From NCBI GenBank assembly GCA_028023455.1, contig JAQFVV010012477.1:801501-865500 (forward strand): DNA of 64,000 nt, given 5' to 3'. The translations under genes and the position numbers were made by a program. The stretch comes from Epiperipatus broadwayi (lineage: Eukaryota > Onychophora > Udeonychophora > Euonychophora > Peripatidae). The notes under the pieces were generated by a model. It was given only the letters and a program-made list of their open reading frames with translations. It was not told the origin of the DNA and made no database searches. Below are positions 9,600 to 21,349 of the stretch, piece by piece; positions within the stretch are counted from its first letter, which is position 1, and each line of letters starts with the position of its first letter.

Positions 9600-10990
9600 A
9601 TTCTTCCTAGTTGTTCTTCCCTGTTGTTTTCCAAGTCTCCTGGTCTCCCTTATAAAAATCTAAGTTTAGCCTATTTATAAACATTCATCAGAGGGCCTCA
9701 TTGTACAAAATCGACAACCCAATTGAATTATTTTATGAGCGTACATTAACACACAATTAATAATTCTCCAACTAAAAGCATAAGTGATAACTAGTTAATC
9801 TGTTCAAACTATTTTAAATTGCAATAAAAATATGCTTGAGAGATAATTATAAAAATTAATTTAGAATAGCTATAATTTCAAGTTTTTTTATTATTATTAT
9901 TTAATAATAACAAAATAATAAATATTTCTATACTTTTAATTTAACTATAATATTAAGAAATTATTATTCTGATACTATTGAAATTAGTTCATTTGACAGA
10001 TTACATATAAAAAGTCTCATAAACAATCTGACAGAGGGTCTACCATATCTCTTGAACAGCTCTATTTTTTAACACTTCCAGGAGATTTATTGACTTAATT
10101 TTACTTATTTTATAATATAATTTATCAATTATAATAACACATCATTAATATAATACACCTATTTAATATTGAATAATTATTATTTATTACCAATTAAATT
10201 TTAAAATTTTATATAATTGATCATTTAAATAGGGCTCGATAAATATCGAGCCCAACCATAAGATTACAATATATATATATTGTGACGTTTTATTTAGTCC
10301 ACTGTATTAAAAAGTCCAAAATTTTAAATTAAATGAAGATATATCTGGCAGTAATACTTTAATAAATAACTTTAAATAAATAATTTAAAAGAGATTATAA
10401 ATACCCTTTTTCTTTATTCATGGTTGTTTTGTTTTATATATCTGTATATAAATTTTAATAATAATATATTTTAAAATAATTATAATGATTTAAAAAAATC
10501 ATTGATTTTAAATATTTTGTTAAAATAATTCTATAAAGCTAAATAAATAAATAAATTTTAATTTTCAATTGAAACATTGTTTAAATTTAATAAAATTTAA
10601 AGTAGTTGTTAAGTTTTTTTAAAGTTAAACTTTTGGCATAACAAGTTAAATAAAATAAAAAACAACAAAAACTATGCAACAACTTTCAAGTTATCGACCA
10701 ATCAGAAATAAGCAGAAGATTTTCAAGTAGAGTTGGAGGGAAATTTGATAGAATTGGCAGACTATGGGGAAAAAAACAAGACTAAAAAAACAAGGAATAA
10801 GTAAATTAAATAGTGGTATAAAATATTGGTAAAATTCATAAATTATAAAAATATTTTGTTTTATATAACCATAAGCTAATTTATCTTAATGGAATCAAAA
10901 TAATGTGCTTAATAGAAGTAACTAATAATGGAATAATTAAATCAATTTCTTCATCAAGGTCACAAGTCATAATTTGGGGAAATCAATTTA
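9600..10990. other. AT-rich intergenic DNA with one GC-rich hairpin
   Basis: Mostly featureless AT-rich sequence. The exception is the perfect hairpin GGGCTCGATA-AA-TATCGAGCCC at 10232-10253 and the following AT run flanked by ACAATAT/ATATTGT (about 10265-10282). Both are described in the findings. Confidence 0.5.
10232..10253. repeat. Perfect 10-bp stem, 2-nt loop GC-containing hairpin
   Basis: GGGCTCGATA pairs exactly with TATCGAGCCC across an AA loop. It stands out because it includes two CpG sites and a CCC/GGG block in a region that is almost all A and T. Its function is unknown; it may be the end of a decayed DNA transposon. Confidence 0.6.
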
Positions 10991-11054
10991 CAATTTACAA
11001 ATGCTATTACAAAAAAAAAGGCAAGTTAAAACTTGCTTATGCTTGTATTTATGA

Positions 11055-11479
11055 CAATAGATGGCGTTCTACCAAAAACACCATCAAGCGTATGTTTGTT
11101 TACATAAACGTCAGAGCAAGCATTCACTATCTCTAACTTAGTTCCATCTATAGATCATGATTTCAAGCTATTTGCTATCGTCAGTGAAGGACAGGAATAA
11201 GAAACTAGATATAAACACAAACTCTGAGCGTTTATGAAACAGATTCTATTCAGCTTGCAAGCGTGAATCTTTTAGACACGTAATGTCTTCAAACTCAGTA
11301 TAGCAAGCCAGATAGCTATATGGGTCTTATATCAGTTAAGCATCACCACATAGTAGAAGCCTCTGCAATATATATCATTGCAAGAAAGACCTCAAAGTTA
11401 GAGATAGTGAATGCTTGCTCTGACATTTATGTAAACAAACATACGCTTGACGGTGTTTTTGGTAGAACGCCATCTATTG
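11055..11479. mobile_element. Foldback (MITE-like) element with 85-bp inverted arms
   Basis: Left arm 11055-11139 begins CAATAGATGGCGTTCTACCA; right arm 11395-11479 is its reverse complement with about two mismatches. The 255-bp centre contains the core shared with other foldbacks in this window: TTTCAAGCTATTTGCTATC, AACTAGATATAAACAC, GCAAGCGTGAATCTTTTAGA, AGCCAGATAGCTATATGGGT, and GCCTCTGCAATATATATC. A CAAGTTAAAACTTG palindrome and GCTTGTA precede the left arm, as in the 49-kb units. There is no transposase and no coding frame of note. The flanks do not show a convincing target duplication. Confidence 0.8.
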
Positions 11480-13935
11480 TAATGCTATTACAGAAAAAGT
11501 TTCCAGTAAACATTATTGCTATTAATGAAAAAAAAGGAGAATGATAAAAGTAATTCAGTACAAATATTTAAAAAAGTGGACAATCATCGTGTAAGCAAAC
11601 CGTTTTCCAGTTTGTCTCTGCTTTATTTATTTATTTAAAAAAAAAAAACTTAAGTGATTGTTTAATTAAAAATAATAATAACAAACTTAAGCCTAGATCA
11701 GAGTAGGTAAATTTCATGAATTAAGCAAGAAAAGGTATAGAACTTTAATATAATAGATAATAAAAAGGAGAAATTGAAATAAATAATGTGTTATCAGTTA
11801 AAGTAACTTATATTGTTCCAATTAAAAATATATTACTATTGAATGATGGATGTACAATATTTTACCACAACAGTAATTTTAATTAAATGAATAAAGTAAT
11901 AGATGTTTATTCTTGAGTAATAAATAAAAGTATACAGGCGAGATAAGTCTTCTATTTATCCATAGCAAGTTATATTAATGTAAACAACGTAAACGCCAGA
12001 GAATTCTAGAAGGGGCAGATAGATCGTAAATTATATGACCAGACTTAATTTCAAGAAATTGATGTATATTTCTCGTAAAAAAAAGAAATTTGTGTATAAA
12101 ATATAAAAACAAAATGAAGCATTAAAGTAAAAATGATTTGTAATTGGTACTTTAAAGGATTAACATTTAAATATATATGTTTGACTTAATTGTTTTATTT
12201 ACTGATTCCATCAACTTGTCTAATAGTTGATTTCAGTTATTATTATTATAATTATTCTGTCATCTTAAAATGCTGAGTAGAAGATTTTTGGAATCAGTAA
12301 CAAATCTAAAATCCTAATGTGCAAAAATTATTGATTATCTATCATATTAAAACATGTGAGAAGGAATCACAAAGAAAAAAGAAAGGAAAACAATATATTT
12401 TTGTTGGATATTAATTTATACAAGTGCCAACAATATTTTAGTTACTAAGTTAATCTTAAGTTAAATGGTTGTATGTATTACAATTTAATGTTTATTTTAA
12501 GTTAATAATTTTAAAAGCTATATTTAAGATGAGAACGTAATGAGTGTGAAGAAAAAAGAAGATTGGAAATGGGTAAAATAATACTTTAAGTTTTATTGTA
12601 AGGTTAAAAAAAATTAATTTATTTTATGCTCTAGTGTATGAAGTAATTAATAATTAATATATTCTCATGCTAAAGAACCAAGAAATATTATAATAATGAT
12701 AATAATAACAAAATGCATGATAATGAAGTTTAAAAAACATTATGAAAGGATTAGATATGTGAAGAATAAAAGTATATAATAACAATAATAAAATACTTTG
12801 ATCTCAGTTTTAATATAAGCAAGTAAATATTGAGGAATGTCATGTTATATATATATATACTTTATTTTGTAACACATCATCATGAGAGTAGTAAGATTAC
12901 AATTAATGGAAACATAATATTATAATATTGTTTTGCTGATTTATTGTGGTGATGGATGCTAGCAATACCTTTTTAAAGTGAGATAAGTTATCATTGCAGG
13001 ATGTAATTAATATTGTTAAGTTATAATTTCCTGAAGAACTGATAGAAAAATATAATGAGATTAGTCTAAGTGACACCCATCTATGTAGTTTATATACTAT
13101 AATGTGAGGAATTTCCATAAATAGACGTGTTAAGATCCATACAAGCTTTATATAAAAGCCTGGATATTAAGGTAGCACCACAAAGAGAAAATGACTACTT
13201 GCCATGAGAGTATATCTTATTTAAAAGGAAAAGAAGGCCTTCATTTTATATTGGTAGTATTTTACTGTACTAAGAATCAGTTTTATATCTACAGAATTTT
13301 TAATCATAGAGAAAAGTAAGGTAGGCATCAAAAATAGTTAGTTGTATTTAAAGAAAGATTATAATATTATATTTAAGGTTTGGAAAATTGTTTCATGTAA
13401 AATGGAAGTAAATACAAAACAAATGTTGTAATATGTAAGTAATTTTTTTTTGAATTGATACCAGATAGAAATAAAAATGAGATCAATGATGAAAATAAAA
13501 TAAAGAAAGGATGAATGAAATGAATTATTATCAAAGGGTGTTTTAACCTTGGTTCTATTTCTTGTGTTAATCTTGTAAGTTTTATATGATAATACTAATA
13601 ACATAATTATAAAGTTTAGTAAAGTTATACATATAATTTATATTCATACACAAATATCAGAATTTATGAAAGAGTAGGATTATATGGAATGAAGCAAAAG
13701 AATAATATAGTGTGTAACAAATAATATAATTAAAAATTGAACCCACATTTTAAAACTAATAAAGTTAATACAAAACCTGAACAAGAAAGAAATATATGCT
13801 TGCAATAATTAATTGGAAATTTAAATAATATAATACATTTACATAAATTAAAGTTTAATTGCTAAGCATATGGCTGTCAGTAGTTCTCAATGATGTAAAT
13901 AGTTGCATAAAGATGTCAATTATATATATATATAT
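11480..13935. other. AT-rich intergenic DNA
   Basis: I see no gene or clear repeat. Short open frames on the minus strand at about 12.9-13.1 and 13.36-13.6 kb lack domains and look like chance. The last 15 bases are an (AT) run that is the left flank of the LTR element. Confidence 0.45.
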
Positions 13936-16900
13936 TGTGCCCTTTTGTATGGGTCACCATTTAAGTTTTGTGCTAATCTAGTAGAAAATTTTAAATTTAA
14001 GAAGTATTTTAAATGTGTGATGTTGACTTTGCTTGTGGTAATGTTACCATAAGTTTAATTAAAGCAATCTATGAGTATTTGATATGTGAATTGTGTTGGT
14101 ATTGAGAAGATATTTAAAAAATGATGATGATTATGATGTAATACTGCATTAATAAATTTAATGACAAATGTCTAAAGCTAAAGTATTTAAAAGACAAGTT
14201 TAAATTAGACAAAGATATTTATTTAGTTTAAAATATATGTTAAAAGTGAATAAAAATATTTTAAATTATAAGTATTTAAATTGAGATTAATATTTGATTT
14301 TAATCATATCAAATAATTATTTTAAAATCTGATATAATATCTTATTTATTTTTAAAAATAAATATTTATTTTAAAAAAGCAATTGTTAGTTTATTTTTAG
14401 ACGACGATAAGCGTTTCTTGTGTTGTAGAGAACAGATGTTATTTAAATATACACAAACATGCATGGAAGTTGTCTAATAAAGTTGCATAACTATTTTTAA
14501 AAAAATCATGTTGTAAAATTTATAAATAATACGTGAGTTATCACGAGATAAAAAATAAAGATATTAATGTAAAATATTAAATCTGATTTTTAAAAATATT
14601 GTCTCAAAAATATAACGTATTTAAAAAGATTTAGTTTATTTTAAATGATCTTATAAAAGTTAAGATTTAAATTAAGTGAGAAAGAATATTTTTAAAAAAT
14701 GTTTAATAGATTTAAATAAACGATAAAGATTATTTATTTTAAAATGTAATAATATTAAATATTAAATAAGTCATTATTTTATTTTTAATAGTGAGTTGAT
14801 AAATATGTAAATAAGCTAGAAAGTTTGATTGTTTAAATGTACCAATCAGATGAGGAGTTTCTGCCAGTATAAAAGCTGGATTCAATTGTTGAGGGGGGCT
14901 CTCTCTCTCTCTGTAATTAAATTTCTAAGTCAATTGTGCTATTGAGAAAATAGCCAAGTAAATTTATAAACGCTCTTAAAATCAGTTTTAAAAAATCATA
15001 AGAGTGTTATTGTATATAATTTTATAGTTTTTTAAATGATAAGTATGCAGTAGAAACTTAATAATTCCCTATTGGTCTTCTCAATATCGAAACTCAATTT
15101 ACGTACGAATAATCATGGAAACATCACATATCGTAGAAATATATCAGAAACTTTACGCTAGAAAAATATCCGACGCTGGATTAGTACATAAAACTACGAG
15201 ATGGAGAAAAGTAGTATTTTGGACTATAAATAGTTTTAAAAGTTTAAATTACTATTGTCTATTATAAATAGATATTTAAAAGAAATATGAATACTTCTAT
15301 AGAAAGAAAGTATTTTTGCAGATTTTAAAAGATTAAAATGTATATCTTAAGTAAAGATATAAGAAGTAGTAATTTTAATAAATACATGCCTTGTTAAGTC
15401 TTTGTGCTTAAAAGACTAAATATTGACGATTTGAAAAGGCAAATAGATTATAAATATGATTATTTAAAATCGTAATATAATAAAATTATTATATTGAAAT
15501 AATCTAAAACGCTGGACGTTATAGATGGAGAAATTAATTCTTACCTGAATATGTTATTAAAAAAATGCATAAGTAATACATGGACATCCAAACCAAGCAA
15601 ACCAAATTGATTAAAATAATTCAATGAAAATAATTTATAAACTATGAATTAATTTAGAAATAATAACTTTAAAGATAATATTTATGAAGAACTGGATCCA
15701 GAAAGAACTTATAAATTATTTTAATTTTATTTGTATTCTTGTTGGAACTTATTTATTTTTTTTAAAAAAAAGTTATCATTTTATTTATATAAACTTTCAA
15801 GAAACACATGATACAACGGAACAGGAAATAGTGTTCTATTGACTTTATACGTAGAATATTTGTTAGAACTTTTATGGTAGAACAAAAGTCGTCGCTGGAA
15901 TACGTAATATAATCTTTTATTTTATTTATTTAACATAAAATTTAAAATATTATTAAACTATTAAAAAATAGGTTAGGTACATTTATTAAATAGTAACTTA
16001 AAAATAATATAATAATTAATTACATAAATTTATTTTTATAATTAATATAACACGGAATATTCTAATGAATGTTTATGAGTGAAAATGTGAATGATTTTTT
16101 ATTTTATGAAGCTGCAAATTCCGAAGAATGCTGGATAGCAGATTGGACATTATTATTGTTATGGTAAAAATATTGTATAATGTTTTTTTTTAATGAATTT
16201 AATATGTTTTTCTTTAGATCAACTGAATATTATGATGTTGTAGAATGAATGGATAGATATTTTATGAAAACACATACATTATATTGGCAACGAATTTTAT
16301 TAAAATATGCATAAGTTTTAATTATAATGTCAACATGATACAACATTACGTAAGAAGCTTAGAAATAATTATATGATTCTTTCATAAATAAATTTTGATA
16401 TTTTATTATGTTATAGTATTAGAATTATATTTATTCTTTATTTAGGTAATTATTTTATTATTTACAAGATAAGAATAGATTTGAAAAGACTCTATTTTTT
16501 GTATTTTGTTTTATTAAATAAATTAAGTTACGTTATGGGTAAAAGCTTATATTTGGATTGAAGTTTATTAAGTATAGACGATGTAGTATAGGTAATTTGG
16601 ATGATGAATATTTTATTTAAAGTTGATGTTTGTTTTCCGGAAATTTTAGATAAAGTTTAGAATATGTTTTATAAATAAAATTATCAGAAAGGATTAAAAT
16701 AACATATTAAGTAAAGTAATGATTTTACACAGAAAAGAATCATAGAATTTATCTAAGGTAATGCTTTATGAATTTGAAATTGATAAATGATTTAAATAAT
16801 AGTATTTGAACAGTACAGATATGTAATGCATATTTGATAAAACATATAACAGGAATTACATTAAGTAAAGTATAATTACAGTCAATTATTTGTTTTACAT

Positions 16901-18203
16901 TACAAAGATACATTAATTTATAAAGCTATTAAGCAATGCTAATAATAAAGTAAATATATGATGATATATTATAAATGGTAATACTTAATTAATGTAGCTA
17001 TTTAATTAGTGAAGTTTCATTGTTTACACATGCTACATAAATAGTCTTGACATATATTATTATTTGTAGTAATTAAAGTACACTACTATTTATTTTAAAA
17101 AATCTAAGTTTTGAAAACATACTATAATATTATTAGTATAGTATTTGAAGAATGTATAATTGCTTGTTAAGCACATGAATTAGTAACAGTATAAACTTCT
17201 TGTATTTGTAATTTCTTATTTTATTTGATTTATTTTCTTAAATTCTAAAACTGTAAATATTGTAAATAAATTTTATTTGAAGTTTTTTTTTTTGTAAATA
17301 AATTTGTTAATTTGTTTTAAAAGTGTGTCGAGTTTCATTATTTTTACCATAGCATTTTGACATCAGATGATTTGAAATAAACATAATATTTGCACAAAAT
17401 GAATTTGTTATTGTTATTTTAAAAAATGAATACAATATTTGCTTACTATCATTTTATAAGAATTGATTGACATGAACATAAATATTACAATGGTCATAAG
17501 ATGATTATAATGCACATTATAAGAATACAATATTGTTTATTGCCACAGATTATTAAGTATAAGATTTTGATCTATTTTAAAATGAAGATACCATATGAAA
17601 TAAAAGATATACATATAATTGTTTATTTATTTAATGACTGATTATATAATAGAAATAGATGAGATTAAATTACACTCTAAGATTAGTATTATTATTATTA
17701 TTATTAAAATAAGTTAGGTGTATTTAAGTTTGATATAAAATCCCACATCATACTTATTTACATAATTTATTATTATTTTAAAACAACTTAGAAGAACCTG
17801 AGATTATTTAATTATATTTTAAGTTAAAAGTTAGGAATTATTTAGTATTATTAAAGATAATTTATTTCATTTAAAAGTCATAAGAATGCTATAGATGTAG
17901 TGGTAAGATGATAAGGTAGTGGTAGTATTCTTATGCCATTGAGACAGTATCTTAGGAGATATTGACTCAGTGTAAATCTGCTTATTACTTTGTAACTTTA
18001 CTTCACAGTCTCATAATTTTATTAAATACTTATTTAAATAATAAATCAATTATATTGATTTGGATAATTGATAATAAATTTAATTAAGATGTGATAATAT
18101 AAAAGTATGTTAAAGATAGATATGCAAATTTTAATTAAGCATAATAATGTAACTGAGCTAGTTGTATTTTAAACTATTTTATATATCAAGAAGTAAGGGT
18201 ACA
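13936..18203 (+). repeat. 5' LTR of the giant-LTR retrotransposon (4268 bp)
   Basis: Matches 21364-25586 over its whole length. Ends are TG at 13936 and CA at 18203. I see no long open frame in it. The promoter at 14842-14875 places the likely transcription start near 14900, giving a U3 of about 1 kb. An AATAAA followed by a GTGTGTC stretch near 17300-17330 is a plausible poly(A) signal, which would make R about 2.4 kb and U5 about 0.9 kb. Relative to the 3' copy it carries an extra 49 bp (14520-14568). Confidence 0.88.
14842..14875 (+). promoter_or_regulatory. CCAAT box and TATA box in the 5' LTR
   Basis: CCAAT at 14842-14846 is followed by TATAAAAG at 14868-14875, a normal arrangement for an RNA polymerase II promoter. 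About 25-35 bp downstream is a CT-repeat stretch (GGGGGGCTCTCTCTCTCT) where transcription would be expected to begin. This is the only strong TATA/CCAAT pair I noticed in the LTR. It is identical in the other LTR, which supports its being functional sequence. The initiation site itself is inferred. Confidence 0.65.
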
Positions 18204-18440
18204 AAGGGTAGGAAGATTTTGGCGCCGGCAACGTGATGGCCTGATATGTTGGGATTATAATTTTATCAACCCGATGATTAGAATAGGAAGATTTTGGCGC
18301 TCAACGTTATTGGCATGATACGTTTAAGTAGGATTTAGATGTTCAAACGTTATCGGTTTGATATGTTAAAGTTACAATTTTATCAGCCCGATAGGTGGTC
18401 AAGAAAGTTTTTGGCCACAACGTTTTAGGCTAAATATTTA
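18204..18440 (+). promoter_or_regulatory. Candidate primer-binding site inside a repeated GGCGCC / CAACGT leader module
   Basis: Directly after the 5' LTR, TGGCGCCGGCAACGTGAT (18220-18237) starts like a primer-binding site complementary to a tRNA 3' end in ...GGCGCCA. Only the first seven bases have the expected form; the remainder does not match a tRNA T-arm that I recognise. The surrounding 230 bp is a degenerate repeat: TAGGAAGATTTTGGCGC at 18209 and 18285, CAACGT at 18229, 18302 and 18418 (CAAACGT at 18344), TGATATGTT at 18242 and 18359, and AATTTTATCAACCCGAT / AATTTTATCAGCCCGAT at 18259 and 18376. Such repeats could serve RNA packaging or priming. Confidence 0.45.
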
Positions 18441-19003
18441 ATTAGGGATTAAGTTATATAATTTTAGGATTAGTATATGTTAGGAGAATAAAGTGATAAG
18501 TATAATTAGTATTTTATAATAATATTTATAATTGATTAGATGTTGATTATAAAATTAAAATAAAATAAAAATAAAAATTTTATTAGTAGAGTATTATATT
18601 TTCATGTGGTATCTGTAATATGATTATTCTTTGAAGTTAAATACTATGTTGATTTTAAGTTAATAAAACAATAAATTATAGAAATGTGGCAAATGATTAT
18701 ATTATAATATGACCATATCAATTCTTAAAATATTTTAGATGTATATTTAATATTATATATTATGTGCAAATTGTCTGTGGGTCATAGGTGTAAAAATAAA
18801 TGATATGACACAATTTTGTTATTGAAATTTATATAATTATTTAATAGTAAGTAATGTAGAGTTTTTGAGGATACTATTATATGATTAGTTGTAAAAGTGA
18901 GTTGAGTGGAGATGGGAAGGTTGATGGGAAATTGTATTCTAAAAAAATATAAAATAATAAGTACTGCATATTGTTAGGATTGAATTTTAAAAAAAGTATA
19001 AAA
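18441..19003 (+). other. Untranslated leader of the retrotransposon internal region
   Basis: Non-coding AT-rich sequence between the repeated leader module and the start of the single open frame. No other frame, splice signal of note or repeat was recognised. Many upstream ATGs precede the gene if transcription starts in the LTR. Confidence 0.5.
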
Positions 19004-20467
19004 ATGGATAATTGGGATAAAGATTTAGAAGTTGAAATGTCAAATTTTGTTGTAGAAGATAATAGTTGTGGGGAGAGCAGAGCAATAGAAAAATCAGCAA
19101 ATTCAGAAATAGTATTAGAAAATACTCAGAATATGGATAGTGAAATAGAAGAGGAGGAAGAGGTAATTTTTAAAACTGTAGGAAAAGAAGTAGTGAAACT
19201 TGAAAAAGATGTAGAGCATTATGGTTTTGAAAAATATTTTAAAATAATGATGCAGAGTATGAGTTTAATGAGTATAAATATGGAAAAAACGAGAGAAGAT
19301 ATGAATATTAGATTTGATTCTTTTAAAAAAGATATGAATATTAGATTTGATTCTTTAAAAAAAGGTAATGATTCTATTAAGAATGAAATAAAAGAAATGA
19401 AAAAGGAGAGTAAATCTTTAAAAGAAGATATGAAAGAAATGAAAGAAGAGAGTTATAAAAATAGTCTTAAATTAGATTCTTTAAAAGAAGAAATAAAAGA
19501 TATGAATAAGAAAATGGAAAATAGAATGGATAATCTAGATAGAAGATTGGGTAAATATGGGGAAGTACTTGAATCTATAAAGATAGACATAATAAAAAGT
19601 CATGATAAAAAAGAAGAATTTTTAGACAGAAAACTTAAAGAAATTTCAAAAAACATAATTAAAAGTGTTAAAGAGCAAATAGAAGAATCTACTAGCCAAT
19701 GGCAAGTAAAAAATAGTAAGTTAGATCAGAAAATAGAGAGTAATAGTTTAAACATAAAAGATGAAATTTATGAAGTAAAGAATAATATAAATCATATTAG
19801 TGAAGAAGTTAGAAGTATTAAAGAAGATGTAGTTCAGAATGGAAAAGAGATTCCTATAAAATCTATTAAAATAATTAATAGTAGGAATGAATTATATGAA
19901 AAAATACTGGAAAATCCCAAAGCGTATTTAAAATTAATTAATGAAATGATAGGAATGTGTAAATCCTATGAGAAGCTAGTTGGAGAAAGAATTATGGACC
20001 AAATTAATAATTTAAAGAAATATTATGTTGATGATAAAAGATTTGGGAGATTTACGAAGATAAAGTCAAAATCTTCAAAGCAAAAGTATTTAGAGTTGTT
20101 GGAGCATGAATTATTAAAAATTATAGATATCAGTAGTAATAAATTTAAGAATAAACTGCAAGAAGTGATATCTAAATATATTGTTGATGATAAAAATATT
20201 CATGTACAAGCTGATATTTTTAAAGAAATATTATTTGAAGGAATTAGGAACTTAATACCTAACGATGAAGTTATAAATGGAAAACTTAATTGGAATAAAG
20301 ATTTAAGCAAGACAAGAATAAGACTTAAATATCCAAAGCACGAGAAATTTATAACAGATTTTCTTGAGAATAATCTTAGTAAAGGAAAGAAGATAGGAAA
20401 AGTTAAGGTGAGATATAAGAAAGGAGAAAGAAAATTAAAGTTTAGATTTAGAGAAGAATATATTTAA
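19004..20467 (+). CDS. Gag-like coiled-coil protein of the giant-LTR retrotransposon (487 aa)
   Basis: The start is the ATG at 19004 (AAAAATGGAT context); the frame is open 33 bases further upstream but without an ATG. The protein has an acidic N-terminus with an EIEEEEE stretch (residues 1-60), a long charged coiled coil at about 90-280, a helical globular part at about 290-440, and a strongly basic C-terminal tail (458-487, rich in K and R). Two adjacent near-identical 11-residue units, DMNIRFDSFKK and DMNIRFDSLKK (99-109 and 110-120), point to a hendecad coiled coil. There are only two cysteines (about 22 and 319), so there is no CCHC zinc knuckle, and no protease or polymerase motif. It is the only long open frame between the LTRs. 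Its position suggests a gag-type structural protein that could bind the element RNA through the basic tail. I do not recognise a family; an ORF1p-like RNA chaperone is the alternative. Codon use is extremely A-rich, like the surroundings. Confidence 0.7.
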   Translation: MDNWDKDLEVEMSNFVVEDNSCGESRAIEKSANSEIVLENTQNMDSEIEEEEEVIFKTVGKEVVKLEKDVEHYGFEKYFKIMMQSMSLMSINMEKTREDMNIRFDSFKKDMNIRFDSLKKGNDSIKNEIKEMKKESKSLKEDMKEMKEESYKNSLKLDSLKEEIKDMNKKMENRMDNLDRRLGKYGEVLESIKIDIIKSHDKKEEFLDRKLKEISKNIIKSVKEQIEESTSQWQVKNSKLDQKIESNSLNIKDEIYEVKNNINHISEEVRSIKEDVVQNGKEIPIKSIKIINSRNELYEKILENPKAYLKLINEMIGMCKSYEKLVGERIMDQINNLKKYYVDDKRFGRFTKIKSKSSKQKYLELLEHELLKIIDISSNKFKNKLQEVISKYIVDDKNIHVQADIFKEILFEGIRNLIPNDEVINGKLNWNKDLSKTRIRLKYPKHEKFITDFLENNLSKGKKIGKVKVRYKKGERKLKFRFREEYI

Positions 20468-21349
20468 TAATTAAGACAGGGAATTCTCAAAGAAGATGTG
20501 TATTTGATAATGTAATATGGCATTATATTATATTAGTATTTATTTTTTTTTAAAAATGCAAGGAGCTTAATTCCATTTCCATCTGAGATGTGAGTTATAA
20601 TTTCAAAGTGATATGAATAAAAATTTTAATGTCATGTTTAAATATAATGCTTGACATAAAGAAAGTAATTTATTATATGATAAATTAGCATAGTGAATAA
20701 AGTTTTAGTTGAAGAAATTTACAAAAATATGTAAATGACAGTTTAAAAAGAAATAAGTTTGTCAGAATGACCAAATAAAAGTGGAATTAGCTATTACAAT
20801 AGATATTTTAAAGCAAGAAGCTAAATAATAAAGTTAGAGAGTATAAAACTCATATGTTTAAAGTACTTATATGTGGATCTTATGAAGGATTAATGTATAA
20901 TATGGTAGTGATCATGAAATTGATTAATCTTAAGGGATCAGGTTAATCTCTTTAAAAGAGAAATATGTAGATTTGTTAAATGATAATCTATAAGATTGCT
21001 AATGAAGTTAGCAATAAGTTATAAATAAAATACATAGAGTAGATTAAAATATAATATTAACTATAATAATATGTATTTTTAGTAGCTTATGTAAAGGTGT
21101 ATTTAAAAGAATTTAAACACTTGATATTTGTAGAAATATTAGAGAAATAAAGGCAACCTAATTAAAAGATAAGGAAGGAGAAGTGAAACTTAATCCATAA
21201 AGTAAAAGAAAGTCATTGTAGTTTATTTAAAAGTGTTTTCTTAGTGAGATTTCAAAATGATATTTTAATGCTTTATAAAACTTTGTGATAGAATGATTTA
21301 TTATAGCGTTTAGATGATAAAGATGGATGTTAAATTTAAAATTTTATCC
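20468..21349 (+). other. 3' untranslated internal region of the retrotransposon (no pol)
   Basis: Stop codons are frequent in all frames and I see no remnant of reverse transcriptase, RNase H or integrase motifs. The region is AT-rich like the LTRs. Its lack of pol remnants suggests that pol was lost long ago or was never part of this lineage. Confidence 0.6.

Noticed and set aside
10232-10253. Intrinsic transcription terminator
   Set aside because: The stem is GC-containing but there is no T run after it, and bacterial terminators are not expected in this genome.
20014-20028. YVDD in the 487-residue protein (residues 341-344), as in a reverse transcriptase catalytic box
   Set aside because: It lies in a charged helical region (KKYYVDDKRFG) with no other RT motif before or after; a chance match.
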